Source of the DNA: Bacteriovoracia bacterium
Lineage (GTDB): Bacteria; Bdellovibrionota; Bacteriovoracia; Bacteriovoracales; Bacteriovoracaceae
Length of the DNA stretch: 44,519 bases
Reading direction: 5' to 3'
NCBI GenBank assembly: GCA_030427595.1
Contig: JAUIBX010000005.1
Location: 1-44,519, forward strand
Below, in pieces: positions 18,263-25,733 of this stretch. The notes under the pieces were generated by a model that ran no database searches, was not told where the DNA came from, and saw only the letters and a program-made list of their open reading frames with translations. Each line of letters opens with the position of its first letter. Position 1 is the stretch's first letter. The translations under genes and the position numbers were made by a program.

Positions 18263-18538
18263 TTAAAAAAGGTAGTCTCCGTCAGAGTGGTACCTATTTA
18301 ACCAAAGAAAGACACCATTAAGAAGTCCTTCATCCGAAGTAGGTTCAGTGGGAAAGTTATAGTTTAGTTTTGACCTAAAAAGTTTTGCATCATCTGGTAT
18401 ATTAAGCTTCTTATCTTCAAAGGTAATAATCTCCTTCTCTACAGTTAGATTACTTTTATTAAATATGACCTCGTCATCGCCATTTTTATTGCAGGAGAAC
18501 AGGATTATTGTGATAAGAGTTAATATTATCTTTTTCAT
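18263..18538 (-). CDS. Small lipoprotein of unknown function
   Basis: A 91-residue protein with a typical lipoprotein signal: MKKIILTLITIILFSCNKN, with the lipid-modified Cys at 16. The mature part, about 75 residues, is acidic with several Asn, Asp and Phe residues and has no motif I recognise. Its ATG directly follows the TAA of the upstream 143-residue gene with no base between, so the two are likely translated together. Composition is AT-rich like its partner and unlike the flanking genes, which suggests recent acquisition. Confidence 0.65.
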   Translation of the reverse strand: MKKIILTLITIILFSCNKNGDDEVIFNKSNLTVEKEIITFEDKKLNIPDDAKLFRSKLNYNFPTEPTSDEGLLNGVFLWLNRYHSDGDYLF

Positions 18539-18970
18539 TTAATTTATGCCTTTTGCTTTTTTTCTAAAGTATTCAATTTTTTCTTGAAACTGAATCCCTT
18601 GCAATGCGTACTGAGAACGAATTAAATACTCCCTATGTTCTGACAGCAGTATAGCCTTCCAAAACATTTTACTTATGGTGCACGCATTACTTTCATCTAG
18701 AGAAGCATTATCTTGATTGAATAGGAAAAAGAATTTTTCTTCATTTACACCAGAGTTCTTAACTGCATCTAAGAAACATTTCTCATATAGGTCAGAATTA
18801 AATTCAAAAGAATCTTTATTTCTTAATTCAAGGCTTAAAGACTTCAAAGACAGGTCCATAAGCTTATTCGCATCCTTCAATCCTAAATACTCCACTAACA
18901 GGCCTCTTACATCTACTTTACCTTTTCCAGACCACCTCAGGGCACAATACTGAGGTTCCCCAAAGATCAC
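18539..18970 (-). CDS. Hypothetical protein coupled to a small lipoprotein
   Basis: A 143-residue protein that I do not recognise. It starts at GTG 18970 with GAAAGG just upstream; no earlier start is available, because an in-frame TAA lies about 50 bases before it. It has several Cys, is mostly helical in composition and ends in a Lys-rich tail. No signal peptide or membrane segment is seen. The N-terminus begins abruptly, so this may be the surviving part of a longer gene. The stop abuts the ATG of the lipoprotein gene. Confidence 0.5.
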   Translation of the reverse strand: MIFGEPQYCALRWSGKGKVDVRGLLVEYLGLKDANKLMDLSLKSLSLELRNKDSFEFNSDLYEKCFLDAVKNSGVNEEKFFFLFNQDNASLDESNACTISKMFWKAILLSEHREYLIRSQYALQGIQFQEKIEYFRKKAKGIN

Positions 18971-19171
18971 TAACCTTTCGCTTATAATGTGATTTCGGAT
19001 ATTTGTATCATATTGGGTTTAAGAAGTATTTTGCTCACACTTTGCTCACAGCCACATGTGAGCTTTGATGAAATATCATGAAATAAAATGAATCAAAAAA
19101 TAAGGGTAAGTCACCAATATTCCTCAAGAAAGCAATAATTCTGGAAGGTTATTAAATTAGTGTTTGGAATT

Positions 19172-19357
19172 CCCCTTGGGAGTACCATCTTAGAAAAGCC
19201 CTGCTACATGCGGGGCTTTTTTTTGCTCAAATTCCTAGCTTCTCCACCGTGGATTCGTCGCTCACTCCTCGGCGCTATCGCTTCTCGTCCCTCCCGCCTT
19301 ACTCTGCTTCAAAATGCTATTCGCATTTTGCCGCAGGCAAGCCCCTTGGGAGTACCA
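19172..19357. repeat. 16-bp direct repeat CCCCTTGGGAGTACCA, two copies 170 bp apart
   Basis: Exact copies lie at 19172-19187 and 19342-19357. The first copy sits in a stretch (TAGTGTTTGGAATTCCCCTT..., from 19159) that resembles the 3' end of 5S rRNA and is followed by a terminator. The repeat also ends in ACCA, like a tRNA 3' end. Either reading is inference. The pair could mark a past insertion. Confidence 0.6.
19194..19224 (+). terminator. Rho-independent terminator with no upstream plus-strand gene
   Basis: AAAAGCCCTG pairs with CGGGGCTTTT (one wobble) and is followed by a run of eight T on the plus strand. The nearest plus-strand gene upstream ends at 16353, so it points to an unannotated short transcript or a lost gene. 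Confidence 0.8.
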
Positions 19358-19372
19358 AATTAAAAGAAGGTC

Positions 19373-20416
19373 CTAAATTAAATCTAACTTCATGGGATGT
19401 CCCTCTATAACGACGCCACCAAGTTTTGAGACATCATCTTCCTCATACTGGTGAAAGCCTTGGGACTCATAAAACTTCTTGGAAGTTTTGGTGGAACTTA
19501 AGAAGAGTTCCTTTAGTCCCTTAATCTTGGCCATCTCCTTTATGTAGAAGATGATTTCTCTTCCTAAACCTTTTTTAAGAACCTTAGGAGTTAAATAGAG
19601 GGCCGCGACCTCTCCCTTCTCCTCTTGCTCATTAATAAAGAGAAGACCGTAGCCTTCGATAGCCTCATCATATTCAACCACCCAAACAAAGTGGTTTTCG
19701 ATTAACTTTTGCTTATTCTCTCTATTAAAAGGACGCCCTCCCCATGCAGCGATTTGCTCAGGAGTGTAATCAGAAGAGCAAACTTTCTTTATCGAAGTCA
19801 TATGGGCGCGGTGAATCCCCTCTTCATCTCCAAGGCGAGCCCGTCTAACAAAGGCCTTATTTGAAACGCTTTTATGCCACTCTTGATAGATAAGAGATGT
19901 ATATTTCATGTCCCAAAACTTATTTTGATGATAGATAGCAGACCTTAAAGTACCTTCATAAGAAAAGCCTAGCTTCTCCATGACTCTATAGGACGCTTCA
20001 TTATCAACCTTGCAGCGGCATTGCATTCTCTCAATTCCATAGAGTTTGAAGCAGAAATCGATAACGGCCAGGGAAGCCTCAGCAACGATCCCCTTGCCCC
20101 AATAATCATCGGAAATGACATAGGCAAGTTCCATCGTCTTATTTTTTTGAGAAACCCAAAAAGCTCCCACGCAACCAATCATCTTACCGCTTTCTTTAAG
20201 TTCAATGGCAAAGGGCTCTGGCTCTCCCTTACTATAATTGGAGCCAGAATAAATATTAATGTAGTCGAGTGAGTCCTGAACAGTTTGATGCTTTTCCCAA
20301 AGAGTCCATTGGGATACTTGAGGCCTCTGAGCATACTCAAAAACATCGTCCTTATCACTCTCTCTTATATCTCTTAAGATTAGACGTTCAGTTTCAATTT
20401 TAGGTGGTTTCCACAT
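19373..20416 (-). CDS. Double GNAT acetyltransferase
   Basis: Two acetyltransferase domains are fused in 347 residues. Domain one (about 5-175) is of the RimJ/RimL kind: IETERLILRDIRESD, then a central ELAYVISDDYWGKGIVAEA with the acetyl-CoA pyrophosphate loop, then VMEKLGFSYEG. Domain two (about 190-347) is of the general GNAT kind, with VAALYLTPKVLKKGLGREI as its acetyl-CoA loop and KFYESQGFHQYE near the end. RimJ/L-type domains acetylate protein N-termini or small amines; the substrates here are unknown. The gene lies next to the AT-rich islet but has composition like the rest of the window. Confidence 0.88.
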   Translation of the reverse strand: MWKPPKIETERLILRDIRESDKDDVFEYAQRPQVSQWTLWEKHQTVQDSLDYINIYSGSNYSKGEPEPFAIELKESGKMIGCVGAFWVSQKNKTMELAYVISDDYWGKGIVAEASLAVIDFCFKLYGIERMQCRCKVDNEASYRVMEKLGFSYEGTLRSAIYHQNKFWDMKYTSLIYQEWHKSVSNKAFVRRARLGDEEGIHRAHMTSIKKVCSSDYTPEQIAAWGGRPFNRENKQKLIENHFVWVVEYDEAIEGYGLLFINEQEEKGEVAALYLTPKVLKKGLGREIIFYIKEMAKIKGLKELFLSSTKTSKKFYESQGFHQYEEDDVSKLGGVVIEGHPMKLDLI

Positions 20417-20433
20417 AAGGCCTCCCCTTAAAA

Positions 20434-20712
20434 CTATGAAGGATAGGCCTTAAGCAGACAAGTTAAAGCTAAAGAAATTAACGCATTCTTTTCGCTCCAA
20501 GAAACGATTTGCACCACTCTAGCGCAGGCCAAGACTCCGTCTTGAGTAATACTGCTTCTAAAGGTCTCACCGTATAACTTCTTGCCATTGAGATTTTCTC
20601 GATAATCCTCTGCTAATTGAGTCACTCGATTTGAATAGCGACCTGCATGGGCAAAGTTCATCATCATGGCCAATAATATTAGCCACATAGCTTTGTTATT
20701 GAATAGTCTCAT
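20434..20712 (-). CDS. Small secreted protein
   Basis: The start is placed at ATG 20712 because GGGAGG lies just before it and a signal peptide follows (MRLFNNKAMWLILLAMMMNF, then AHA). About 70 residues remain after cleavage. The segment GVLACARVVQIVSWSEKN is faintly like the Cys region of cell-wall cysteine peptidases, but no His or other active-site part follows, so I do not assign a function. It may be a shortened relative. It lies 17 bases upstream of the double GNAT gene on the same strand. Confidence 0.6.
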   Translation of the reverse strand: MRLFNNKAMWLILLAMMMNFAHAGRYSNRVTQLAEDYRENLNGKKLYGETFRSSITQDGVLACARVVQIVSWSEKNALISLALTCLLKAYPS

Positions 20713-20879
20713 TTCTCCCTCCCGATGGGTGTTTGGGTTTGGGTAAGGACAAGCTAACAAATTCCCCTACCCGTTATGAGAATTAAGCAATATTTATAAG
20801 GTATTTGATGCCATCGAACGCCCAAACAATGACATTTCTTTTACTTGGATAGCCACAGGCCTTAGGCCAAAATAGTCCT

Positions 20880-21089
20880 ATGGGACAAAATCAAATTGAA
20901 AAGTTAAGACAAGAGACTATTAGTAATAAGAGTTTATCCACCCTTAATTACAGGAAATGGTACCAAGAAAATAAAAATAATCATCTCTTGTCTGCCTGGT
21001 TCCATCCCCTATTCAATTTTGGAGCACTCGCCCTCACCATTCTTTATTCATTTACTCAAATTGAAAGCTGGAACTGGCAACATGCATGA
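20880..21089 (+). pseudogene. Possible 5' remnant of a sterol-desaturase-like membrane gene
   Basis: A 69-codon frame with one membrane segment, running from HLLSAWFHPLFNFGALALTI to QIESWNWQH. The arrangement recalls the N-terminus of fatty-acid hydroxylase/sterol desaturase proteins, but the His-box region that should follow is absent. No ribosome binding site is obvious, and the 3' end overlaps the opposite-strand gene by 34 bases. It could be a remnant, a small membrane protein, or chance. Confidence 0.3.
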
Positions 21090-21412
21090 TAGTCATTATA
21101 AGATTCAATCATCTCACTTCTTCTAAAAATCCTTTCTAAATGGCCGAAGGGAAAGATTTCCACTTCATTAATATGTTTATAGACCTGAGGGAAGTTACGA
21201 ATAGATTTTTTTACATATTCAGGATCGTAGTCGGAAGTAAGAATTCTTGTATGGACATGCTCTAGACAGGAAAAACAATTAGCAACAGCATCGGGAAAGT
21301 TAATCAACCGAAATACACTTTCTAATCGGTAATCCAAAATGAGCTCTTCACTTGAAGAGAAATCCCTAATGACATGATCGTAAATATTAAAGTCATTCAA
21401 ATTTATTCGCAT
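21056..21412 (-). CDS. Hypothetical protein in the dehydrogenase/radical-SAM cluster
   Basis: A 118-residue protein with no recognised family. It is acidic-neutral, rich in Phe, Tyr and Ile, and has Cys residues near the middle (NCFSCLEH) and end (HACCQF). No signal peptide or membrane segment is seen. It lies 14 bases downstream of the nucleotide-sugar dehydrogenase gene on the same strand, so it probably shares its transcript and perhaps its pathway. The C-terminus overlaps the opposite-strand 20880-21089 frame. Confidence 0.55.
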   Translation of the reverse strand: MRINLNDFNIYDHVIRDFSSSEELILDYRLESVFRLINFPDAVANCFSCLEHVHTRILTSDYDPEYVKKSIRNFPQVYKHINEVEIFPFGHLERIFRRSEMIESYNDYHACCQFQLSI

Positions 21413-21426
21413 ATAACTAGAATCTC

Positions 21427-22611
21427 TTAGATTACTCTCGAGTTACCGTAATAAATCACATTAACCCCTTTTTTGGGAGGAAACTCACGCCAAGGGTCTA
21501 TGACACAAGCATTATCCGGAAAAGGGTAATCATAAAATTCTCCTCGATGTGCTAGTAAATAAACTCCCGTATTTTCGGATGAATCCTCAAAGAAGACTTC
21601 TACATCATTAGACCTTAAGTAATGTGCTAGTAAGAGCGAGTAGCTCCCATCGGTATAAGGAACCCCAGGCTTGAAGGACTGTCCTAGAATACACACACTT
21701 GAACCAAATTTTTTGATGAAGCGGGCAAGATTCTCTGCCTGTTTTTCACGAGATTTCATTATAGAACTAAAAAGGTCATAACCAAGATCAAGCTTCTCTG
21801 CCAAGTGCCTAAGTGCGATATTATCTCTAGGATGACAAGGACCACCATCGCCCATACCTGGCTTCATATAAGTCGGACTCATAATTCTACGCGTACTTTG
21901 AGCGAGCGCGGAGGCGACAACATCGCAATTCATATGGCCTAGTTTTTGAGCGACGTCTTGAATCATATTAACCAGAGAAAGCTTTGCAGAAATGAAAGTA
22001 TTGTAGAAGATCTTTATAGACTCTGCCTCCTCCCAAGTTCCGAACTCAAAACGAGTATCATCAGGAACCATTTTTTTATAAATATTGATTAAGGTCTCGA
22101 TGGTACTATCTCTTTCACCACTTTCATTACCTAGAATGACCATCTCAGGGTTGATAAAGTCATTAGCTTCACTTCCCATAGCAATCAAGAAAGGGTTATA
22201 AACCAGGTTCTTGAGAGAAAGGTTTAGCTCTTCTTGAATACAACGTATCGTACCAGGAAGCACCGTACTGATAAGAACGACCATTTTCTCCCCAAGTATT
22301 GACTGTCCAAGCTCGGAAAGTACGTCTTTTACATCGGTATAATCAAAATCTTTAGAAGGTAAATGACTCGTTGGAGCTCTACCATCATAAGCAGAATCAT
22401 GAGGTGTTGGAACTGCAATAAAAATGACATCGCTAGATTCAACAAGCTCCTGAAAATGGGAACACCACTTTACCTTATCAACCTGCTCATTCTTATCTTC
22501 GATATCATAACCAAACACTTGAAAGATATCGGCCATTTTTTCAGCACAAGGAAGTCCAAGCTTACCAAGCCCAATAACACCAATTGAAATATTTGAGAGA
22601 TCTTTTAACAT
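21427..22611 (-). CDS. UDP-glucose/GDP-mannose dehydrogenase-family protein
   Basis: The family oxidises C6 of a nucleotide sugar twice with NAD to give a uronic acid. At 394 residues it has the N-terminal Rossmann motif GVIGLGKLGLP, the segment STVLPGT, a central helical part EAESIKIFYNTFISAKLS and the catalytic Cys259 in GGPCHPRD. The C-terminal domain has CILGQSFKPGVPYTDGS. In well-known members the catalytic segment is NPEFLREG; here it is NPFLIAMG, so both Glu positions are lost. This points to a distinct subfamily whose substrate may differ. It lies between a radical SAM gene and a short unknown gene. Confidence 0.85.
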   Translation of the reverse strand: MLKDLSNISIGVIGLGKLGLPCAEKMADIFQVFGYDIEDKNEQVDKVKWCSHFQELVESSDVIFIAVPTPHDSAYDGRAPTSHLPSKDFDYTDVKDVLSELGQSILGEKMVVLISTVLPGTIRCIQEELNLSLKNLVYNPFLIAMGSEANDFINPEMVILGNESGERDSTIETLINIYKKMVPDDTRFEFGTWEEAESIKIFYNTFISAKLSLVNMIQDVAQKLGHMNCDVVASALAQSTRRIMSPTYMKPGMGDGGPCHPRDNIALRHLAEKLDLGYDLFSSIMKSREKQAENLARFIKKFGSSVCILGQSFKPGVPYTDGSYSLLLAHYLRSNDVEVFFEDSSENTGVYLLAHRGEFYDYPFPDNACVIDPWREFPPKKGVNVIYYGNSRVI

Positions 22612-22673
22612 TTGCAGAAATTTTAAACTAACTTAGAGGCCATGACTAGGAAGACAAAACTAGAGTGTATGAC

Positions 22674-23543
22674 TCAATCCTTTTTGAACCTCTTTATATA
22701 AGTACATCTTTGACATAGGTCTTCTACAAGATAGCCGTTTTCAAACCCCTCTCTAATTGATTTAGCACGCTCTCCAGCTAAAATATCAGAAAGTGAACAT
22801 TCCGCTACATTACCAAGCACAATATGGGCTTCTTTATCTAAGCAACAAGGAACAACAGTTCCATCTGCGTGAATACCGAAGTGATTTCGAAGGCCTTGGC
22901 AGGTTCCCTTGTCTCCTTGATGAGGAAAATGAGGAGATGGCCATTCGAAACGACTATCAAAATGAAAATAGAGTTTTTGATCTGGAAAGACCTTCTTACT
23001 TTTTATCCCCCCTACATCAACTTTTCGTTTTAAAAGAAAATTTAAATGTTTTTCGAAATACGAAATGAGTTGTTCATTTTCAGAGAAACTTTTATCTCCA
23101 TGATTCCAAAGCCTAAGGTTTATGTAGAGCTCTGGCCTCTCTATAAAAACCCTTTTTATAAAAGTTAAAATAGGATCTAGGTATTCATTTATCGGCCTCT
23201 CTGGAAAGTTATCCTGAAAGGCCTGCAAAGAAAAGTTGATCTGACGAATAGCAGGTGAACTTATAATTAGACTTTGAAATTTTTTAATAAGAATTCCATT
23301 AGTAGTGATTTGAAGGCTTGCTCCGTGTTTTTTTGAAACTTTTAGGATTTCTTCAAAGTTAGGATGAGCTAGAGGTTCTCCCATTAGATGCAGGCAAATA
23401 TCTCGAGTTAAGGGGACCGCCTGCGAGAGAATAGACTCAAACTTCTCAACACTCATGATGTCTTTAGGTCGCTCGACTATCGGACAAAATGAGCATTGAA
23501 CATTACAAATATTAGAAACTTCTATGTGGATGCGCTGATACAA
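22674..23543 (-). CDS. Radical SAM protein with SPASM-like C-terminus
   Basis: A 289-residue enzyme that would use S-adenosylmethionine and a [4Fe-4S] cluster for radical chemistry. The cluster motif is CNVQCSFC (Cys13, 17, 20). GEPLAHP and TNGILI follow as in the family. Near the C-terminus the segments CCLDKE, LGNVAECSLSDIL and DLCQRCTY form a SPASM-type auxiliary cluster region. Such proteins modify peptides, proteins or sugars; the substrate is unknown. The start is TTG at 23543 with GAGG a few bases upstream. It leads a minus-strand group with the nucleotide-sugar dehydrogenase, 62 bases downstream. Confidence 0.87.
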   Translation of the reverse strand: MYQRIHIEVSNICNVQCSFCPIVERPKDIMSVEKFESILSQAVPLTRDICLHLMGEPLAHPNFEEILKVSKKHGASLQITTNGILIKKFQSLIISSPAIRQINFSLQAFQDNFPERPINEYLDPILTFIKRVFIERPELYINLRLWNHGDKSFSENEQLISYFEKHLNFLLKRKVDVGGIKSKKVFPDQKLYFHFDSRFEWPSPHFPHQGDKGTCQGLRNHFGIHADGTVVPCCLDKEAHIVLGNVAECSLSDILAGERAKSIREGFENGYLVEDLCQRCTYIKRFKKD

Positions 23544-23573
23544 ATAGGACCTCTAAGGCAAGGCATCTAATCA

Positions 23574-23807
23574 CTATTTCTTTTTAGCTTTTTTTTCAGC
23601 TTTTTCTTTAACCTGCTGGTTCATGCCTTGCTCATATTTTGCAATTTCTTCGGGAGAAAGTGTCGTTGGCTGAATCGTTTTAAGAGAGCTTCTCATTTTC
23701 AACATCTGCTCACACTTATGAATGCCACCATCGGCTTCAACTGGTACATTCTTTCGGCCCTCTTTCATCCAAGTGATTTCTTTTTGACAGTACTTACAGC
23801 GAGCCAT
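23574..23807 (-). CDS. Small zinc-ribbon-like protein
   Basis: A 77-residue protein. The N-terminus MARCKYCQKEITWMKEG has a CxxC pair, and HKCEQ supplies a later His/Cys, enough for one zinc site. The C-terminal tail is Lys/Glu-rich and helical (EKAEKKAKKK). Proteins of this kind bind nucleic acid or another protein, but no function can be stated. It lies 30 bases upstream of the radical SAM gene on the same strand. Confidence 0.7.
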   Translation of the reverse strand: MARCKYCQKEITWMKEGRKNVPVEADGGIHKCEQMLKMRSSLKTIQPTTLSPEEIAKYEQGMNQQVKEKAEKKAKKK

Positions 23808-23890
23808 TGAGCCTCTTTAGTTAAAAATTGAAAGCGATAGCCAGTCTACCACAAGGCTCCCCATAACTTAAGATTCGCCCAGCTATAAAT

Positions 23891-23920
23891 AAAAAAGCCC
23901 CTTATTAAGGGGCTTTTTAT
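23891..23920 (-). terminator. Rho-independent terminator
   Basis: AAAAAAGCCCCTT and AAGGGGCTTTTT flank a short ATT loop. It lies 26 bases past the stop of the 84-residue gene that starts at 24200. A/T runs on both sides let it work in both directions. Confidence 0.85.
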
Positions 23921-23945
23921 GTAAAAACAATTTTCTGAAATGTGT

Positions 23946-24200
23946 TTAGACCGCTGTTTCCCTCAAGTAGCTCTTGTGGGCCAAAGTTTGAGTTCCTCCC
24001 TCAAAAAAGACCTTAATCTCTCTGCTGCCAACAACTTCCTCGACAAAGCCGACACCAAATTTCGGGTGCTTAATGAAATCTAAGCGAAAATACTCAGAAG
24101 AAGGGTCGTAATCCTTTGGGTTAATAGAAGGAATATTTTTTAAACTCTGCAAGTGATTGATACGGTCTGCATCAGTTTCAAACTTTATTGAATGAACCAT
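23946..24200 (-). CDS. Small protein with SH3/Tudor-like segment
   Basis: Eighty-four residues when started at ATG 24200, chosen because AAAGGAGAT lies at ideal spacing; an ATG 18 bases earlier does not have this. The second half, HPKFGVGFVEEVVGSREIKVFFEGG then TQTLAHKSYL, matches the short beta-barrel pattern of DUF3553-like and CarD-like domains (H..FG.G.V...V.F..G...L.H). That fold often contacts RNA polymerase or helicases. The first half is unknown. A strong terminator follows. Confidence 0.7.
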   Translation of the reverse strand: MVHSIKFETDADRINHLQSLKNIPSINPKDYDPSSEYFRLDFIKHPKFGVGFVEEVVGSREIKVFFEGGTQTLAHKSYLRETAV

Positions 24201-24500
24201 GTGAAATCTCCTTTTCATGGGTGATCCACTCCTGTGGACACCGAGTCAGATTGGGATTTTTTAATCCCGATTCAACTTTATAACTTGGGTCTGAAACAAA
24301 GCTGTGACTTAGAAGACAGAAAACTGGAGTTCTCTTTCTAAGTAAAATTAATTTAGCACACTCGTTCTGTTTTTCAACCTATACAAACCTCAAAAAGACT
24401 TACACATGCCTCACCTTATGTATTTTCAGTGGGTTATATAGCTCTATTTAATAATCGTTTATGTTAGTACCTATACCGAAACTTTAGATAAGATGAATTT
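24201..24500. other. Intergenic region
   Basis: About 300 bases between divergent small genes. It contains GGGATTTTTTAATCCC at about 24254-24269 and CTTAGAA...TTCTAAG at about 24309-24343. No open frame or RNA gene is convincing. Confidence 0.5.
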
Positions 24501-24845
24501 ATGCCTAGTAACGAAGGTTTTGACCGAAAAACATTCGAAAACGTATTCCCTAAAACTTGTACAGTTTGTGGCAAGGTCTATTCCACTTGTGACGAGTTCC
24601 TTAGTAAAACATCCTCCTTAGATCGAGGTGACCTTTCCCAAGGGCCAAAGAATAGCGTTCTTGCCTATCGAAATTGTGATTGTGGATCTACCTTAACGAT
24701 AAAGCTGGAGGACCTGCGCGACTATAGCCCTGAAGGCATCAAAAGAAGGGAGGAATTTCGAAAACGCCTAAAGCAGGTAAAGGAAACTGAAGGTCTTGAT
24801 GACCAGGAGGCCGTAGCTAAGGTAAAAAAAGAGATGGGCTTTTAA
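24501..24845 (+). CDS. Cys-rich hypothetical protein
   Basis: A 114-residue protein with CTVCGKVYSTC in the first third and NCDCGS in the middle, which could together hold a zinc ion or a redox centre. The C-terminal third is a charged helix. No signal peptide is seen. It stands alone on the plus strand with only a weak ribosome binding site, and I do not recognise the family. Confidence 0.65.
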   Translation: MPSNEGFDRKTFENVFPKTCTVCGKVYSTCDEFLSKTSSLDRGDLSQGPKNSVLAYRNCDCGSTLTIKLEDLRDYSPEGIKRREEFRKRLKQVKETEGLDDQEAVAKVKKEMGF

Positions 24846-25024
24846 ATAGTCCAAGCTTGTCCTTTTGTGCACAGTCCAAAACCTCTAGCTTAAGTTTCTA
24901 CAGACAATCAAGTACTTATCCCAGGCACACCTTGACCCCACCGTGGAAAATTTACCATCAGCCCCAAAAGAATCAGAGACTTAGGTAAACCATTACCTCA
25001 AATCTAATGTTTTGAGGGTTAATT

Positions 25025-25705
25025 ATGAGAGAGCAAAATTTTAGAGAATTAATGAAAGTGTCCGTTATTGGTCTTGTGCTTGTGAGTCTCTTCTTTAGCT
25101 GTGGCAAGGATAATGAGATTCCAGCAGCACCACAACCAGTTACACCTATTCCTCCGGTTGCCATTCAACCGGCAAAAAACCTTCTTATTCCTTTTGACCA
25201 TAGCTTTGAAGAAGTTGAAATGGTTCAAAGAGAAACGAGACCTCGAATTCGTATCCCTAGCACTACTCATTTTAGAGTGACTGGTACTCGTCGTCGTGAA
25301 GCTCTTTTTGATATTACAAGGATTGCCTCATTTGAAGGTGAAAAGGCCTTAAGACTTCTTCGCGGTGAAATTCAAAGTCTTATCATCCCGACTTCACCAA
25401 GGGGGGAAAAGTCTCCTCTCATTGTTGAAAGTGGAAAGAGGTATAACTTTACGGCCTTCATCCGCTTCCCACGTCAAAATAGTAATATTCCAAACGGAGA
25501 AGTTGGACTTAGGCTATTTGATAACGAAGAAGATGTGGGAGATGTCTTTAAGAGTTTTGATGTTAGAGGAGTTCAAGAGAATTGGTATGAAGTTAGGGCC
25601 CAATTTGAAATCCCTCGTTCCGTCAATAATGCCAAGATCGTTTTACAAGTCAGTGGCTCCGACGACCTTCTTATCGATAATCTTCAGTTTATTGAAGCCA
25701 GATAA
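25025..25705 (+). CDS. Lipoprotein with predicted beta-sandwich domain
   Basis: A 226-residue lipoprotein. The signal peptide ends in LVSLFFSC, followed by a Pro-rich linker (PAAPQPVTPIPPV). The region from about residue 80 to the end alternates short beta strands: FEGEKALRLLRGE, RYNFTAFIRFP, GEVGLRLFDNEE, and a closing DLLIDNLQF. This is typical of carbohydrate-binding-module-like jelly rolls. Ligand binding at the cell surface is a guess. The ATG at 25025 has GAGGG upstream. A terminator follows directly. Confidence 0.75.
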   Translation: MREQNFRELMKVSVIGLVLVSLFFSCGKDNEIPAAPQPVTPIPPVAIQPAKNLLIPFDHSFEEVEMVQRETRPRIRIPSTTHFRVTGTRRREALFDITRIASFEGEKALRLLRGEIQSLIIPTSPRGEKSPLIVESGKRYNFTAFIRFPRQNSNIPNGEVGLRLFDNEEDVGDVFKSFDVRGVQENWYEVRAQFEIPRSVNNAKIVLQVSGSDDLLIDNLQFIEAR

Positions 25706-25730
25706 AAAAGGGCCTCTTGGGCCCTTTTTC
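25704..25730. terminator. Bidirectional terminator between convergent genes
   Basis: AAAAAGGGCC and GGCCCTTTTT form a 10-bp stem around a short TCTTG loop. It lies just after the lipoprotein stop and just after the stop of the opposite cytochrome gene, so it can serve both. Confidence 0.9.
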
Positions 25731-25733
25731 AAA

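Larger units (their letters stand above)
18971..19372. other. Intergenic region with repeats and an orphan terminator
   Basis: About 400 bases without a gene. It holds an 11-bp tandem repeat based on TTTGCTCACA (19030-19050), a hairpin GCTCACA...TGTGAGC (19044-19063), a strong plus-strand terminator (19194-19224), two copies of CCCCTTGGGAGTACCA, and a hairpin CAAAATGC...GCATTTTG near 19309-19330. The stretch 19235-19335 is GC-richer than its surroundings. No open frame looks like a gene. Confidence 0.6.

Noticed and set aside
19172-19187. ACCA-ending repeat read as the 3' end of a complete tRNA
   Set aside because: No matching 5' acceptor strand or cloverleaf arms lie upstream, so no intact tRNA gene is present.
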